The notes: generated by a model not told the origin, from the letters alone. Positions 19,313-29,014 are shown, counted from the first letter of the stretch. The stretch: DNA of 42,535 nucleotides from Candidatus Gorgonimonas eunicellae (GCA_929200395.1 CAKMZJ010000010.1:1-42535), one strand, 5' to 3'. Program-made: numbers and translations.

Positions 19313-19996
19313 ATGCGTAAAATTATATTAGATACAGAAACCACAGGTATAAATCCTAAATTAGGTCATAGAATTATTGAAGTTGGATGTGTTGAGATAA
19401 TCAATAGAGAGCCAACTGGTAATAATTATCATCAATATCTAAATCCTATGAGAAATATTGAACATGAAGCTATAAAGGTCCATGGTTTAACAAATGAATT
19501 TTTAAATGATAAACCTCTATTTGCAGATATAGCAAAAGATTTATATAATTATTTATCTGGCGCCGAACTGATAATTCATAACGCTGCCTTTGATATGGGA
19601 TTTTTAAACCATGAATTTAGCTTATTAGGTAATTCATCAGAATCTCAATTATCAGAAGTTTGCTCAGTTACAGATACCTTAAAGTTAGCACGAGCTAAAC
19701 ATCCTGCTCAACATAATAGCTTAGATGCTTTATGTAAGCGCTATGGCATTGACAATAGCTCTCGTGAACTTCACGGGGCTTTACTAGATGCCCAATTGTT
19801 ATGTGAAGTCTATTTATTAATGACTGGTGGGCAATCATCACTTTTTAAGAAAGAAACAACTACTTTAGGTAATCAAATATCTGAACTAAACAATACACCT
19901 AAGATAAACAACAGAAAAAGGCTTAAAGTAATTAAGCCAACCTCTGAGGAACTTATCGCGCATAACAAAAAAATGAAAGAAATACAGCAGCAATAA
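19313..19996 (+). CDS. dnaQ: DNA polymerase III epsilon subunit (proofreading exonuclease)
   Basis: 3'-5' exonuclease of the DNA polymerase III core. The protein has 227 residues (E. coli 243). All three exonuclease motifs are present: Exo I LDTETTG (Asp7, Glu9), Exo II HNAAFDMGFLNHE (Asp94) and Exo III HGALLDAQLLCEVY (His154, Asp159). After the catalytic domain, QSSLF at 174-178 is a consensus-like beta-clamp-binding motif at the place of QTSMAF in E. coli. The C-terminal tail is Lys-rich and should contact the polymerase subunit. Its Shine-Dalgarno lies in a hairpin. In many relatives dnaQ is next to rnhA; here rnhA is 13 kb away. Confidence 0.95.
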   Translation: MRKIILDTETTGINPKLGHRIIEVGCVEIINREPTGNNYHQYLNPMRNIEHEAIKVHGLTNEFLNDKPLFADIAKDLYNYLSGAELIIHNAAFDMGFLNHEFSLLGNSSESQLSEVCSVTDTLKLARAKHPAQHNSLDALCKRYGIDNSSRELHGALLDAQLLCEVYLLMTGGQSSLFKKETTTLGNQISELNNTPKINNRKRLKVIKPTSEELIAHNKKMKEIQQQ

Positions 19997-20059
19997 GGAT
20001 AACGCTTACGGCCAAAATCGTAATCTTAATCTTAACTAACCAACTTATTGAAATACACT

Positions 20060-21241
20060 ATGCCTGATAAAAGTAAATTTAAATTTAGCCTTTGGCCATG
20101 GAAGTCGGCTAAAAAAGAAAATCATCCTGAGAGCAATACAACAGATGAACCTCGGCAACAACAAACGGCAAATACAGAGCCTGAAAATGCTGAACTTAGC
20201 AGTGATATCCAAGAGCTAAAGCAAGTTATAACAACCAACAAGCAACCTGAACAACAAACAGAAGTTCTAGCTACAGAAACTAAAAAAGATAAAGTTGGTT
20301 TATTTAGCAGAGTGTTAGCTGGTTTAAATAAAACCAGAAATTCTTTTATCAAGGGAATAACTACTTTATTTTCATCTCGTAGTACCATAGATGAAGATCT
20401 ATTCGATGAGTTAGAAGAGTTATTATTAATTGCAGATATAGGCGCTCAAACTACTACAGAAATAATGGATCAACTACAAGCTGAGGTTAAGTCTAAAAAT
20501 ATTAGTGATCCTCAATATTTATTAACTGCGTTAAAACAACAATTAGCTGATGTATTAAACTCAGTAGAAAAACCGTTAACTATCACTCCAAAGCATAAAA
20601 CACCATTTGTAATTTTAACCGTAGGTGTTAATGGAGCAGGTAAAACTACAACTATAGGTAAGCTGGCACATAAATTTAAGCATCAAGGTTATAAAGTAAT
20701 GTTAGCTGCTGGAGATACATTTCGTGCGGCTGCTACGGAACAATTAAATATTTGGGCTGAACGTAATTCTGTTGCTATAGTAGCACAACAGCAAGGAAGC
20801 GACAGCGCCTCAGTAATATATGATGCTGTACAGTCAGCAATTGCTAAAGATGTAGATATTCTTATAGCTGATACTGCTGGTAGATTACATAATAAAAGTC
20901 ACTTAATGGAAGAATTAAAAAAAATAAAACGAGTTTTACAAAAAATAGACCCAACTATTCCACAAGAAATTTTACTAGTGGTGGATGCAGGAACTGGTCA
21001 AAACGCATTAAATCAGGCTAAAATATTTGATGAAGCTGTTGGCTTAACTTCTCTTGCTTTAACTAAACTCGATGGAACTGCTAAAGGCGGGATTATATTT
21101 TCGTTATCTAAAACTATGAAACTTCCTATAAGATTTATCGGAGTTGGAGAAAAAATAGATGACTTAAGAGATTTCTCAGCCAAAGAATTTATTGATGCAT
21201 TATTTGCAAAAAATGAGCAAAACACCACCGCTGAAAGCTAG
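20060..21241 (+). CDS. ftsY: Signal recognition particle receptor FtsY
   Basis: SRP receptor GTPase that docks ribosome-SRP complexes at the inner membrane. The protein has 393 residues from the ATG at 20060; the frame extends to a TTG at 20048, but the Met-Pro-Asp start is more natural. Neither has a clear ribosome site. The N-terminal A domain (1-75) is charged and Gln-rich. The NG domain follows, with G1 GVNGAGKTTTIGK (189-201), DTFRAAATEQL (219-229), G3 DTAGRLHNK (271-279), G4 TKLDGTAKGG (335-344) and GVGEKIDDLRDF (361-372). The stop codon lies in the loop of the terminator at 21221-21248. It faces sctC, the convergent neighbour. Confidence 0.97.
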   Translation: MPDKSKFKFSLWPWKSAKKENHPESNTTDEPRQQQTANTEPENAELSSDIQELKQVITTNKQPEQQTEVLATETKKDKVGLFSRVLAGLNKTRNSFIKGITTLFSSRSTIDEDLFDELEELLLIADIGAQTTTEIMDQLQAEVKSKNISDPQYLLTALKQQLADVLNSVEKPLTITPKHKTPFVILTVGVNGAGKTTTIGKLAHKFKHQGYKVMLAAGDTFRAAATEQLNIWAERNSVAIVAQQQGSDSASVIYDAVQSAIAKDVDILIADTAGRLHNKSHLMEELKKIKRVLQKIDPTIPQEILLVVDAGTGQNALNQAKIFDEAVGLTSLALTKLDGTAKGGIIFSLSKTMKLPIRFIGVGEKIDDLRDFSAKEFIDALFAKNEQNTTAES

Positions 21242-21248
21242 TGGTGTT
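21221..21248. terminator. Terminator shared by ftsY and sctC
   Basis: AACACCAC (21221-21228) pairs with GTGGTGTT (21241-21248), with a further inner GCT/AGC pairing in the loop. The ftsY stop TAG (21239-21241) lies at its edge. On the minus strand the stem runs into TTTTGC and a T-rich stretch, so it fits best as the sctC terminator, and may also stop ftsY transcripts. Confidence 0.6.
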
Positions 21249-21273
21249 GTATAAAATATCACTATAAGTTAAC

Positions 21274-23364
21274 TTAACTGCTAACTATTAGTGGCGTTAT
21301 TAAAAATAATCTTACAGTTTTAGTTTTATGTTTTTTAGTAGATTTAAATAAATATCCTAAAACAGGAAAATCTCCTAATAACGGAACTTTTGCAGAAACT
21401 TTTTCTTCCCTTTCTTTGTAAAATCCACCTATTAATAAACTTTCTTGCTCGTAAACTACCGCTTGTGTACTGATAGTACTATTAGTGGTAGTTGGTAAGT
21501 TAGATCCTTCAGCTTTTCCAGTACCATCTTCTATGTTAACACTAAGATGAATTTTATTCTTAGCTATGTCTTCAGCTATTATATGTGGAGTAACTCTTAA
21601 TATGGTACCTGAAGTTACAGGATACAATTCGGCTGTGCGTTCGCTTGTTACTTGTACATAATAAGTGCTACTGTTATCAATTATTGACTCTAAATTATCG
21701 AGAGTTATAATAGACGGCTTGGCTACTACTTTTACTTTACCTTCCCCAGATAGAGCATTTATTTTAGCATTAAATTCACCTATAGTTGAGCTAATAACAG
21801 CATAAGCAGTTTTCATACTAGTTGCTTCGCTACCGATGCTAGTCGTATTATTTGCATCTCTTGAATTAGACCATTGCACCCCTAAAGAATTTAAATTTTC
21901 AGTATTAATATCTATGATAGATATACTTATTTCAATCTGCTTGCTTGGTTTATCTAAAGATTGAATTATCTGTTCATACATTGGCATTTTTGAGCCTAAA
22001 TCGTGAACAATTATAGCATTTAATCTAGGATCTGCATTAATATAAACAGTTTCAGCCTCTGTACCAGAATTAAGCTGCTCTGCTTCTACTAGATTATTTG
22101 CTTGATTTTTAGTTGATTGCCCATATTTTGCGACAGGCTTCAAAGATTTATTCTCTACTATAGTCTCTGCTGCTTGTGCTACCCCTCCACCTTCTATTAT
22201 TTGTTTTAAAATAGTAGAAACACCAGGAACTACAAGCTGTTGACCACGGAAATTAAATGATCGGTCCGTAGCCCAGGCATATTTTAATGGAAATGAACGA
22301 ACTTCTAATTTACTCTTTTGCATCTCTCCTTCTTTAGTATCTAATATTATAGCAGTTCCTCGCACCATTGCTACATAGCGCTTATATCCGGAAACTATTA
22401 CTAAATTTTCATCTTCTTGTTCTTTCCAATAGAATTTATCACTCCATATATCCATTTGTTTTAGAGTTTTTCGGAGTTTATGTGGTTTTAAATAATTTAA
22501 AGTTATTAACTGTTTATCTACCGAGTTGTTATCGTATATATATAAGGTATGACCATCATAGTACCATAAAAAATTATATACACTTGCGAGTTTATCTAAA
22601 AAAACTTCTGGATTGTCTGCTGAGATTAAACCATTTATTGTACTATTTGTTTCTATATCAATTGTTATTGGAATATTATAGTTAGTTGCAAAATCTGTTA
22701 AGACACTATGTAATGCCTCATTATTTCCATTAACAGCATATAACTTTTTACCTGAATTATTTATTTTAGGTGCAATATATGGTTTTTCTATCTCCGTCAA
22801 TTCCGTAGTAATCTGATTTTTTGCTGTTGTTTCATTCTTAGTTTTAGCAATACTTTCAAAACTATTAGAATGCTTCATTACTGGCTGTAGTTCTTTAGGT
22901 AGTAAAACATCTTGCTCTACTATACTTTCTACTTGATAAACAACAGCTTCTGATTTAGCAGATTTTTTTTGCTGGCTTGTTGCTTGTTGATCAATTATTG
23001 TTGTTTTCGAGATGGTATTCTGACTAGATTTTTTATTATTTGCAAACGACTCAAAATCAGTAGCATCTATAGGGTGCTCTGCATCAGTTTTTTGTAAAAT
23101 AGTATTGATTTTTTTTACTGGAAAGTATATTATTTGTCCAGGCTGCAAATCTTTTGCGGTATTTAGTTTATTATAAATAATTAATTCTTCTGGGGCAACT
23201 CCTTTATTATTTGCAATCGTACTAATATTATCTCCGGGTTTAACTATATACTTTCTAGTCTGAGGCTCTTCTAAAATAAAATTTTTAGCGAGAGTATTTT
23301 GTATTATTAGTAATATTATAAACATATTAAATATTACAGTGCCGAGTTTACGCACAGTAATCAT
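21274..23364 (-). CDS. sctC: Type III secretion outer-membrane secretin with LysM domain
   Basis: Outer-membrane ring of a type III secretion system (YscC/InvG family), 696 residues. A signal peptide occupies 1-26 (hydrophobic core FIILLIIQNTLA). LysM follows at about 37-83 (YIVKPGDNISTIA ... LQPGQIIYFPV). A Ser/Lys-rich linker leads to the N0/N1 region (205-340) with VYNFLWYYDGHTLYIYD, typical of SctC rather than of pilus secretins. The secretin core runs from about 470 to 694, with VVAKPSIITLDN, ESLLIGGFYKE and VPLLGDFPVLGYLF. The ATG at 23364 is chosen because GGAGG at 23376-23380 fits it; the ATG at 23382 overlaps that site. A PilQ/MshL-like role is less likely. No other type III gene is adjacent. 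Confidence 0.82.
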   Translation of the reverse strand: MITVRKLGTVIFNMFIILLIIQNTLAKNFILEEPQTRKYIVKPGDNISTIANNKGVAPEELIIYNKLNTAKDLQPGQIIYFPVKKINTILQKTDAEHPIDATDFESFANNKKSSQNTISKTTIIDQQATSQQKKSAKSEAVVYQVESIVEQDVLLPKELQPVMKHSNSFESIAKTKNETTAKNQITTELTEIEKPYIAPKINNSGKKLYAVNGNNEALHSVLTDFATNYNIPITIDIETNSTINGLISADNPEVFLDKLASVYNFLWYYDGHTLYIYDNNSVDKQLITLNYLKPHKLRKTLKQMDIWSDKFYWKEQEDENLVIVSGYKRYVAMVRGTAIILDTKEGEMQKSKLEVRSFPLKYAWATDRSFNFRGQQLVVPGVSTILKQIIEGGGVAQAAETIVENKSLKPVAKYGQSTKNQANNLVEAEQLNSGTEAETVYINADPRLNAIIVHDLGSKMPMYEQIIQSLDKPSKQIEISISIIDINTENLNSLGVQWSNSRDANNTTSIGSEATSMKTAYAVISSTIGEFNAKINALSGEGKVKVVAKPSIITLDNLESIIDNSSTYYVQVTSERTAELYPVTSGTILRVTPHIIAEDIAKNKIHLSVNIEDGTGKAEGSNLPTTTNSTISTQAVVYEQESLLIGGFYKEREEKVSAKVPLLGDFPVLGYLFKSTKKHKTKTVRLFLITPLIVSS

Positions 23365-23717
23365 AAATAAACTAACCTCCATGTTAAGCTAAATGATGTA
23401 TCCAATAAAGTTATATTATTTTACTAAATGATGCATTATATAATTATAACTGCCTATGATAATCTTAAGATGTTAATTTTATTATTAGCGTATAAAATTT
23501 ATAATTCATGATATACTTATAATGATAACTGTCTAAAAACACCATGAATGATTATATTTTTTAACAAAATAAATGATTAATCAAAATGAAAATTTACTAA
23601 TACTTAAAATTAATTAAAAAACATTTTTAACTCGAATACACGTGCTATTTGTTACAAAAATATATTTTATTAAATGTAACTCTTAATACTAATTATACTT
23701 TTTAAAAGAAATATACT
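23365..23717. other. 353-bp divergent intergenic region
   Basis: Very AT-rich spacer between sctC and the propeller-like gene. It contains the sctC ribosome site (GGAGGTT on the minus strand). I see no RNA gene, repeat or clear -35/-10 pair; both genes' promoters must lie here. Confidence 0.5.
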
Positions 23718-24956
23718 ATGATAGAACTAAAAGCAATTCCTGTGAATGGATCTGTATCCAATAAAAATAAAACAATTAGTCCAAATAAACATTATGCAGC
23801 ATACACAACAAGTAATAGCAGAGAACTTCGTATAATTAATTTAAAAGATAAAGATAATCTTATAATTTCAGAAAAAGATTTTTCATATAGTTTTTCTAGT
23901 ATATTTCATAAACCAATAAAAATATACCAAATAAGCTTTAATAATAATAGCGACAGACTATATTGCCTTATTCAAAAATCACAATACACTAAGTTATGTC
24001 AATTTAAAAAATTTCAGAATTGCAACCAACCCATATCTAAACATTGGTATAAAAATAAAACAACCCACCTCCCCTTTGATGTAACATCTTTTACCATAAA
24101 TGAGGAAACTCAAGATCTTAACCTTGTAGGATTTACAAACAAACAAGTTACATACAAAGTACTAAACATGCAGACTCAAGAATTGATTAATAAAAATGTA
24201 GAGCCTGTTTATTCAAATATAACTAAAATAAAGTTAGATCCAGATAATATGAAACTTAGTGTACTGTCTGAAAATAAAGAATTGAATATTTTTACTGAAA
24301 CTAACAACGGCTGGAAGGTTAAAAACACATTATATGACTGCAATGATATTCCAGTTAGTAGCCAAGATGGCAATATATTAGTAGATAAAAAATCAAATAA
24401 ACTAGAAATAAGATCATTATTAGAACCACATTATGGCAAAGTAGTGTATACAGCAAAATCTAAGTTTCCTATTATTGCTTTTAGTATAAACCCTGCCGGT
24501 AATAAGATTAAAGTTTTCTCCCAACAAGATAAATATAAGAGTAATATAAATTATTCTACATTTTATACCAATAACAACCCTTTATGGGTTGAAACAGATT
24601 ATGGATCTTCTATTACGATAGGGTTACGCCAGTTTATTACTAATTATACTAAGAAAATATGTCCCATATTTACTAGTGATAATAAACTAACAATTTTATT
24701 TGATACTTTTTCTAATTTTGATAACGATTACGGTACAGGTAGAGAGATAAAAATAACAACAGAACAAGAAAGAAGACAACAAAACAACCTTCTCAGACCT
24801 CAAAATTTTAACTCTTCAAATAGCCCTTTAAATAGTTCTTCAAATTATAGTTCTCGCCGATCATACAATTCATTTACCCTAGGTGCCGCTGCTGCATCTT
24901 CTAGTTTTGGATATTCTTGTAGTAATGGTGGTGGTTGCGATGGAGGCGGTTGTTAG
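23718..24956 (+). CDS. Unrecognised WD40/propeller-like protein with Gly/Cys-rich tail
   Basis: A 412-residue protein without signal peptide or membrane helix; family not recognised. Several segments look like beta-propeller blades: ISFNNNSDRLYCLI (72-85), IKLDPDNMKLSVLS (171-184) and FSINPAGNKIKVFS (255-268), each a short Asn/Asp turn between strands, as in WD40-like repeats. From about 350 the chain turns into an Asn/Ser-rich linker and an Ala-rich patch, ending in CSNGGGCDGGGC, three cysteines in glycine within the last 12 residues. Such tails occur on some bacterial surface proteins, with lipidation or metal binding suggested but not shown. The ribosome site is weak (AAAAGAAA). It is transcribed alone, divergent from sctC, and could be an effector; that is inference. 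Confidence 0.75.
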   Translation: MIELKAIPVNGSVSNKNKTISPNKHYAAYTTSNSRELRIINLKDKDNLIISEKDFSYSFSSIFHKPIKIYQISFNNNSDRLYCLIQKSQYTKLCQFKKFQNCNQPISKHWYKNKTTHLPFDVTSFTINEETQDLNLVGFTNKQVTYKVLNMQTQELINKNVEPVYSNITKIKLDPDNMKLSVLSENKELNIFTETNNGWKVKNTLYDCNDIPVSSQDGNILVDKKSNKLEIRSLLEPHYGKVVYTAKSKFPIIAFSINPAGNKIKVFSQQDKYKSNINYSTFYTNNNPLWVETDYGSSITIGLRQFITNYTKKICPIFTSDNKLTILFDTFSNFDNDYGTGREIKITTEQERRQQNNLLRPQNFNSSNSPLNSSSNYSSRRSYNSFTLGAAAASSSFGYSCSNGGGCDGGGC

Positions 24957-24974
24957 TTCTTGAGTTAACCTTGA

Positions 24975-24999
24975 ATACACCTTCTATCTAAAGATGTAT
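24975..24999 (-). terminator. Hairpin between convergent propeller gene and parE
   Basis: ATACACCTT (24975-24983) and AAGATGTAT (24991-24999) form a 9-bp stem around CTATCTA. As minus-strand RNA the one imperfect position is a G-U pair; on the plus strand it is a C-A mismatch. It therefore fits parE better. No strong T tract follows. Confidence 0.4.
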
Positions 25000-25006
25000 A
25001 ATTAAA

Positions 25007-26896
25007 TCAAAAAATTTCAACTAGATTTCCTGATTGTTCTAGCCATTTTTTTCTATCATGACTACGTTTTTTACCTAATAATAAATCCATTCTACTATTA
25101 ATAATGCTATCGTGTTCAGTGGTTAATTTAATTAAACGTCTAGCATCGGGATGCATAGTAGTTTCTCTTAACTGAGATGGATTCATCTCACCAAGACCTT
25201 TAAAGCGTTGTACATTGATATTAGCATTTTTATGTTTGCTGGTTATTTTTTTTATTATTTGATTTTTTTCTGCATCATCTAGAGCATAAAAAACTTCCTT
25301 ACCTTTATCTATACGATACAACGGCGGCATAGCAATATAAATATGTCCTTGTGCTACTAGCGGATAAAAATGCTTTAAAAATAACGCACATAATAAAGTT
25401 GCTATATGTAGACCATCTGAGTCGGCATCAGCCAATACACATATTTTACCATAACGCAAACCGTCTATATCATGGGCATTCGGATTAACACCGATAGCCA
25501 CGGAGATATCATGTATCTCTTGTGAATCTAATATATCGGTATCATTAACTTCCCAAGTGTTTAAAATTTTACCTCTAAGTGGCATAATTGCTTGAAACTG
25601 TCGATCACGAGCTTGCTTTGCCGAACCACCTGCTGATTCACCTTCAACTAAAAAAATTTCGGTTAGTTTAGTATCTTGACTTGAGCAATCTGCCAATTTA
25701 CCAGGCAAAGCTGGGCCAGCATATACTTTTTTTCTTAGGGTTTTTTTAGATTTTCTTAATCTGTTTTGTGCGTTATCGATACATATTTGTGCTAATTGTT
25801 CGCCTTCTTGAGTATGTTGATTTAGCCACAATCCAAAAGCATCTTTAATCATGGCAGCCACAAAAGAAGCACAATTTCTTGAAGACAAGCGTTCTTTAGT
25901 TTGTCCTGAAAATTGCGGATCAGTCATTTTAACAGATAAAATAAAAGAACAATTCTCCATAATATCATCACCAGTTAATTTCATAGCTCGTGGTAATAAA
26001 TTACGAAAATCACAAAATTCACGCATAGCTTCTAGCAAACCAGTACGGAGTCCATTTACATGAGTTCCTCCTAATGGTGTAGGAATTAAGTTAACATAGC
26101 TTTCATTAATAACTTTATTAGCTTCATTAATCCATTGTACTGCTAAATCTACCGCTTCAGTATTTTTATTAACTGCTACAATAAATGGCTGGCTAGGAAT
26201 TGGTGAAAATTCATTAGTTTTTTCTTGTATATAATCACTCAATCCAGATTCATAATGCCAAGTAAAGTCTTCATTATGAGCTTCATCAATAAACTCTACT
26301 TTTAATCCAGGACACAAAATTGCTTTAGATCTTAGTAAATACTGAAATTTAGAAGAATTAAATTTAGGATTATCAAAATATTTAGCATTGGGAGTAAATA
26401 ATATTGAAGTTCCAGTGTCTTTTTTTAAACAGGTTCCAACCTTTTTTAATTTGCTAACTTTATCGCCATTATTAAAAGCAATATGCCAAATTTTACCCTC
26501 ACGCTTAACCCAAACTTCAAAATTAGTAGACAACGCATTTACAACTGATACTCCAACACCATGAAGCCCACCAGAAAATAAATAATTCTTATTAGAAAAT
26601 TTACCACCAGCGTGTAATTTTGTAAGTATTAACTCAATACCCGATAATTTATGCTCTTTATGTATGTCGATAGGCATGCCTCTGCCATTGTCATCTACCA
26701 AAATAGAGTTATTTTTAAATAGAGTTACACGAATATAGTTTGCGTATCCACTAAGTGCTTCATCAACGCTATTATCAATCACTTCTTGAGCTAAATGATT
26801 AGGTCGAGAAGTATCGGTATACATTCCCGGACGTTTACGCACAGGGTCAAGCCCTTTAAGAACTTCAATGGATTCTGAAGTATAAGATTTAGCCAT
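25007..26896 (-). CDS. parE: DNA topoisomerase IV subunit B
   Basis: ATPase subunit of topoisomerase IV, which decatenates daughter chromosomes together with ParC (not in this window). The protein has 629 residues (E. coli 630). The GHKL ATPase has QEVIDNSVDEAL (Glu38, Asn42), DDNGRGMP (68-75) and the lid GGLHGVGVSVVNALS (109-123); TOPRIM carries FLVEGESAGGSAKQ (Glu419) and DADSDG (490-495). VQRFKGLGEMNP (562-573) is conserved near the end. It is ParE rather than GyrB because GyrB's extra C-terminal insertion is missing and the sequence follows E. coli ParE throughout, including RPGMYTDTSRPNHL. The ribosome site AAAGGA lies 5 bases before the ATG. Confidence 0.97.
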   Translation of the reverse strand: MAKSYTSESIEVLKGLDPVRKRPGMYTDTSRPNHLAQEVIDNSVDEALSGYANYIRVTLFKNNSILVDDNGRGMPIDIHKEHKLSGIELILTKLHAGGKFSNKNYLFSGGLHGVGVSVVNALSTNFEVWVKREGKIWHIAFNNGDKVSKLKKVGTCLKKDTGTSILFTPNAKYFDNPKFNSSKFQYLLRSKAILCPGLKVEFIDEAHNEDFTWHYESGLSDYIQEKTNEFSPIPSQPFIVAVNKNTEAVDLAVQWINEANKVINESYVNLIPTPLGGTHVNGLRTGLLEAMREFCDFRNLLPRAMKLTGDDIMENCSFILSVKMTDPQFSGQTKERLSSRNCASFVAAMIKDAFGLWLNQHTQEGEQLAQICIDNAQNRLRKSKKTLRKKVYAGPALPGKLADCSSQDTKLTEIFLVEGESAGGSAKQARDRQFQAIMPLRGKILNTWEVNDTDILDSQEIHDISVAIGVNPNAHDIDGLRYGKICVLADADSDGLHIATLLCALFLKHFYPLVAQGHIYIAMPPLYRIDKGKEVFYALDDAEKNQIIKKITSKHKNANINVQRFKGLGEMNPSQLRETTMHPDARRLIKLTTEHDSIINSRMDLLLGKKRSHDRKKWLEQSGNLVEIF

Positions 26897-27207
26897 AATA
26901 TTCCTTTAAATATAAATCATTTACTAAATTTAATTATATTAAGTTTAGCATGATTATAAACCTTTAATTTAAAAATAAAATACTCCTAACAACCGAAGGC
27001 CTATTTAGTACTAATTTATTCTAATTTAAGTTAAATGAATAACAATTTTTTAATTTTTATGGTATTATTCTTGCTGTAGTATGCTATTAATATTGGTAGA
27101 TAAACATAGCATTACTGTGGTGATTTATCTTGGAATCACTTGCTGAAACCTACATTTTCAACTACAAAGTGTATAAACCTCCTAAAAAATTACAAGGTTG
27201 TAACCTA
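26897..27207. other. 311-bp divergent intergenic region, parE/prfC
   Basis: AT-rich spacer with the divergent start regions of parE and prfC. A TATAAT on the minus strand (26958-26953) is a candidate parE -10; TGCTATTAA at 27082-27090 is a weak extended -10 candidate for prfC. Neither has a good -35. The open frame in front of prfC (from a TTG at 27130) is judged non-coding. Confidence 0.45.
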
Positions 27208-28794
27208 ATGACTAATTCAGTTATAACAAATGACCCAGCAACAAGAAAAACATTTGCCATAATTTCGCATCCAGATGCTGGTAAAACCACCATGACCGAA
27301 AAATTATTACTTTTAGGCGGATGTATCCAACTTGCCGGAACTGTTAAGGGTAAAAAAACAGGAAGAATGGCAACATCCGATTGGATGAAAATGGAGCAAG
27401 ATAGAGGAATTTCAATAACTACCTCAGTTATGCAGTTTATTTATAAAGAAAAAGTTCTTAACTTACTTGATACTCCAGGACACGAAGATTTTTCTGAAGA
27501 TACCTACAGAACCCTAACCGCTGTTGATAGCTGCTTAATGGTAATCGATGCCGCTAAAGGTGTAGAAGACAGAACAGTAAAACTCATGGAAGTTTGCCGT
27601 ATGCGCGATACTCCGATTTTTACTTTTATTAATAAAGTAGATCGTGAAGTACGTGACCAAATAGAAGTATTAGATGAAATAGAAGATATTTTAAAAATAC
27701 GTTGTGCACCAATCACTTGGAATGTAGGTTCTGGAAAGAACTTTAAAGGCGTTTATAATATTTATACTGATACTTTTCATGTTTTTTCTCCTCAAGAAGC
27801 AAATATAGTTCCTAGTGATATTCAAATAAAAGGTTTATATTCCAAAGAAGCAGCAGAATTTTTAGGAGATGATGCAGATAGTTTTCTTGAAGAAATAGAA
27901 TTAGTTAAAAGTGCAAGTCATCAATTTAATCTTGAAGATTATTTAGCTGGCAAACTAACCCCAGTTTTTTTAGGTACAGCACTTAGCAATTTTGGGGTTA
28001 GAGAAATGCTAGACAGCTTTATAAAATGGGCACCAGCACCACAAAACCACGAATCTAAAGAACGTACAGTAGATGCTAATGAAACTAACTTTTCTGGCTT
28101 TGTGTTTAAAATACAAGCCAATATGGATCCAAAACATCGTGATCGTATAGCTTTTTTACGTATTTGTTCTGGAGAATATAATAAAAACATGAAAATGAAA
28201 CATGTACGTATTAATAAAGATATCCGCGTTGCCAACGCACTAACTTTTTTAGCTGGTAGCAGATCTCAAGTTGAAAATGCAGTATCTGGTGATATCATAG
28301 GCTTACACAACCATGGCACTATTCAAATAGGCGATACCTTTACCCAAGGTGAAAATTTACAATTTACTGGTATTCCTCATTTTTCACCTGAACTATTTCG
28401 CCGTGTACGCTTAAAAGACCCATTAAAACTAAAACAATTAAAGAAAGGTTTGCAGCAGTTATCAGAAGAAGGTGCCACTCAGCTATTTATGCCTCTGCAA
28501 TCTAATGATTTAATCATAGGTGCTATTGGAATACTACAATTTGATGTAGTAATGCAACGGCTAAAAGACGAATATAGAGTAGATGCATCTTATGAGCCAA
28601 TTAGTATTGTATCTGCCAGATGGATTAACACCACAGATAACACAACTTTAGAAAAATTTAAAGTAAAATATGCTAATAACTTGGCTATTGATGGTGGAGA
28701 ATATTTAACTTATTTAGCTCCAACTAATGCTAATTTAGTTTTAGTTCAGGATCGATATCCAGAAATTGATTTTCATGGAACTAGAGAACATTAA
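27208..28794 (+). CDS. prfC: Peptide chain release factor 3
   Basis: Translational GTPase that removes RF1/RF2 from the ribosome after termination. The protein has 528 residues from the ATG at 27208 (E. coli 529), which aligns with the E. coli start; AAGG lies about 10 bases upstream. The frame is open back to a TTG at 27130, but the extra 26 residues have no counterpart in the family. GTPase motifs are SHPDAGKTT (20-28), DTPGHEDF (88-95) and NKVD (142-145). [19 protein letters not shown] and [20 protein letters not shown] are RF3 signatures that separate it from EF-G, and the C-terminus ends in TREH as in E. coli. Confidence 0.97.
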   Translation: MTNSVITNDPATRKTFAIISHPDAGKTTMTEKLLLLGGCIQLAGTVKGKKTGRMATSDWMKMEQDRGISITTSVMQFIYKEKVLNLLDTPGHEDFSEDTYRTLTAVDSCLMVIDAAKGVEDRTVKLMEVCRMRDTPIFTFINKVDREVRDQIEVLDEIEDILKIRCAPITWNVGSGKNFKGVYNIYTDTFHVFSPQEANIVPSDIQIKGLYSKEAAEFLGDDADSFLEEIELVKSASHQFNLEDYLAGKLTPVFLGTALSNFGVREMLDSFIKWAPAPQNHESKERTVDANETNFSGFVFKIQANMDPKHRDRIAFLRICSGEYNKNMKMKHVRINKDIRVANALTFLAGSRSQVENAVSGDIIGLHNHGTIQIGDTFTQGENLQFTGIPHFSPELFRRVRLKDPLKLKQLKKGLQQLSEEGATQLFMPLQSNDLIIGAIGILQFDVVMQRLKDEYRVDASYEPISIVSARWINTTDNTTLEKFKVKYANNLAIDGGEYLTYLAPTNANLVLVQDRYPEIDFHGTREH

Positions 28795-28815
28795 TCAGAA
28801 TTTTAAGCATTTTTG

Positions 28816-28850
28816 CTCTTGAAACTAGCTTTCCAACTGCCACCTACGCC
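28816..28850 (-). repeat. Palindromic intergenic repeat, copy 2 (single arm)
   Basis: Downstream of the prfC stop, TTTCCAACTGCCAC (28830-28843) matches the copy 1 right arm at 13 of 14 bases. The fuller stretch GAAACTAGCTTTCCAACTGC aligns with GAAACCAGCGTTTCCCACTGC of copy 3. A convincing second arm is not seen, so it may be a half element. It lies before the ankyrin gene promoter. Confidence 0.5.
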
Positions 28851-28919
28851 TTTTGTAAATGTAGGACTATCCTAGGCTACTTAGCATTTCATATTAGAGT
28901 TTTGCCTTAATAACATATA

Positions 28920-28948
28920 TTGATATTTTTGCAAATTAGCTGTATAAT
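28920..28948 (+). promoter_or_regulatory. Promoter of the ankyrin-repeat gene
   Basis: TTGATA (28920-28925), a 17-base spacer and TATAAT (28943-28948) make the best sigma-70-type promoter in the window. The start would be near 28955, about 60 bases before the ATG. The gene therefore has its own strong housekeeping-type promoter. Confidence 0.65.
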
Positions 28949-29014
28949 TAGACGTCTTTGTTAATTATCAAAACTGCGATTAAATATTTTCATCTAAAAT
29001 AAAGGATTATTTAT

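Noticed and set aside
23365-23382. sctC start six codons upstream
   Set aside because: The upstream ATG overlaps the GGAGG that serves the ATG at 23364, and the signal peptide is better formed from the later start.
27130-27207. N-terminal extension of prfC from a TTG
   Set aside because: The 26 extra residues have no counterpart in RF3, and AAGG fits the ATG at 27208.
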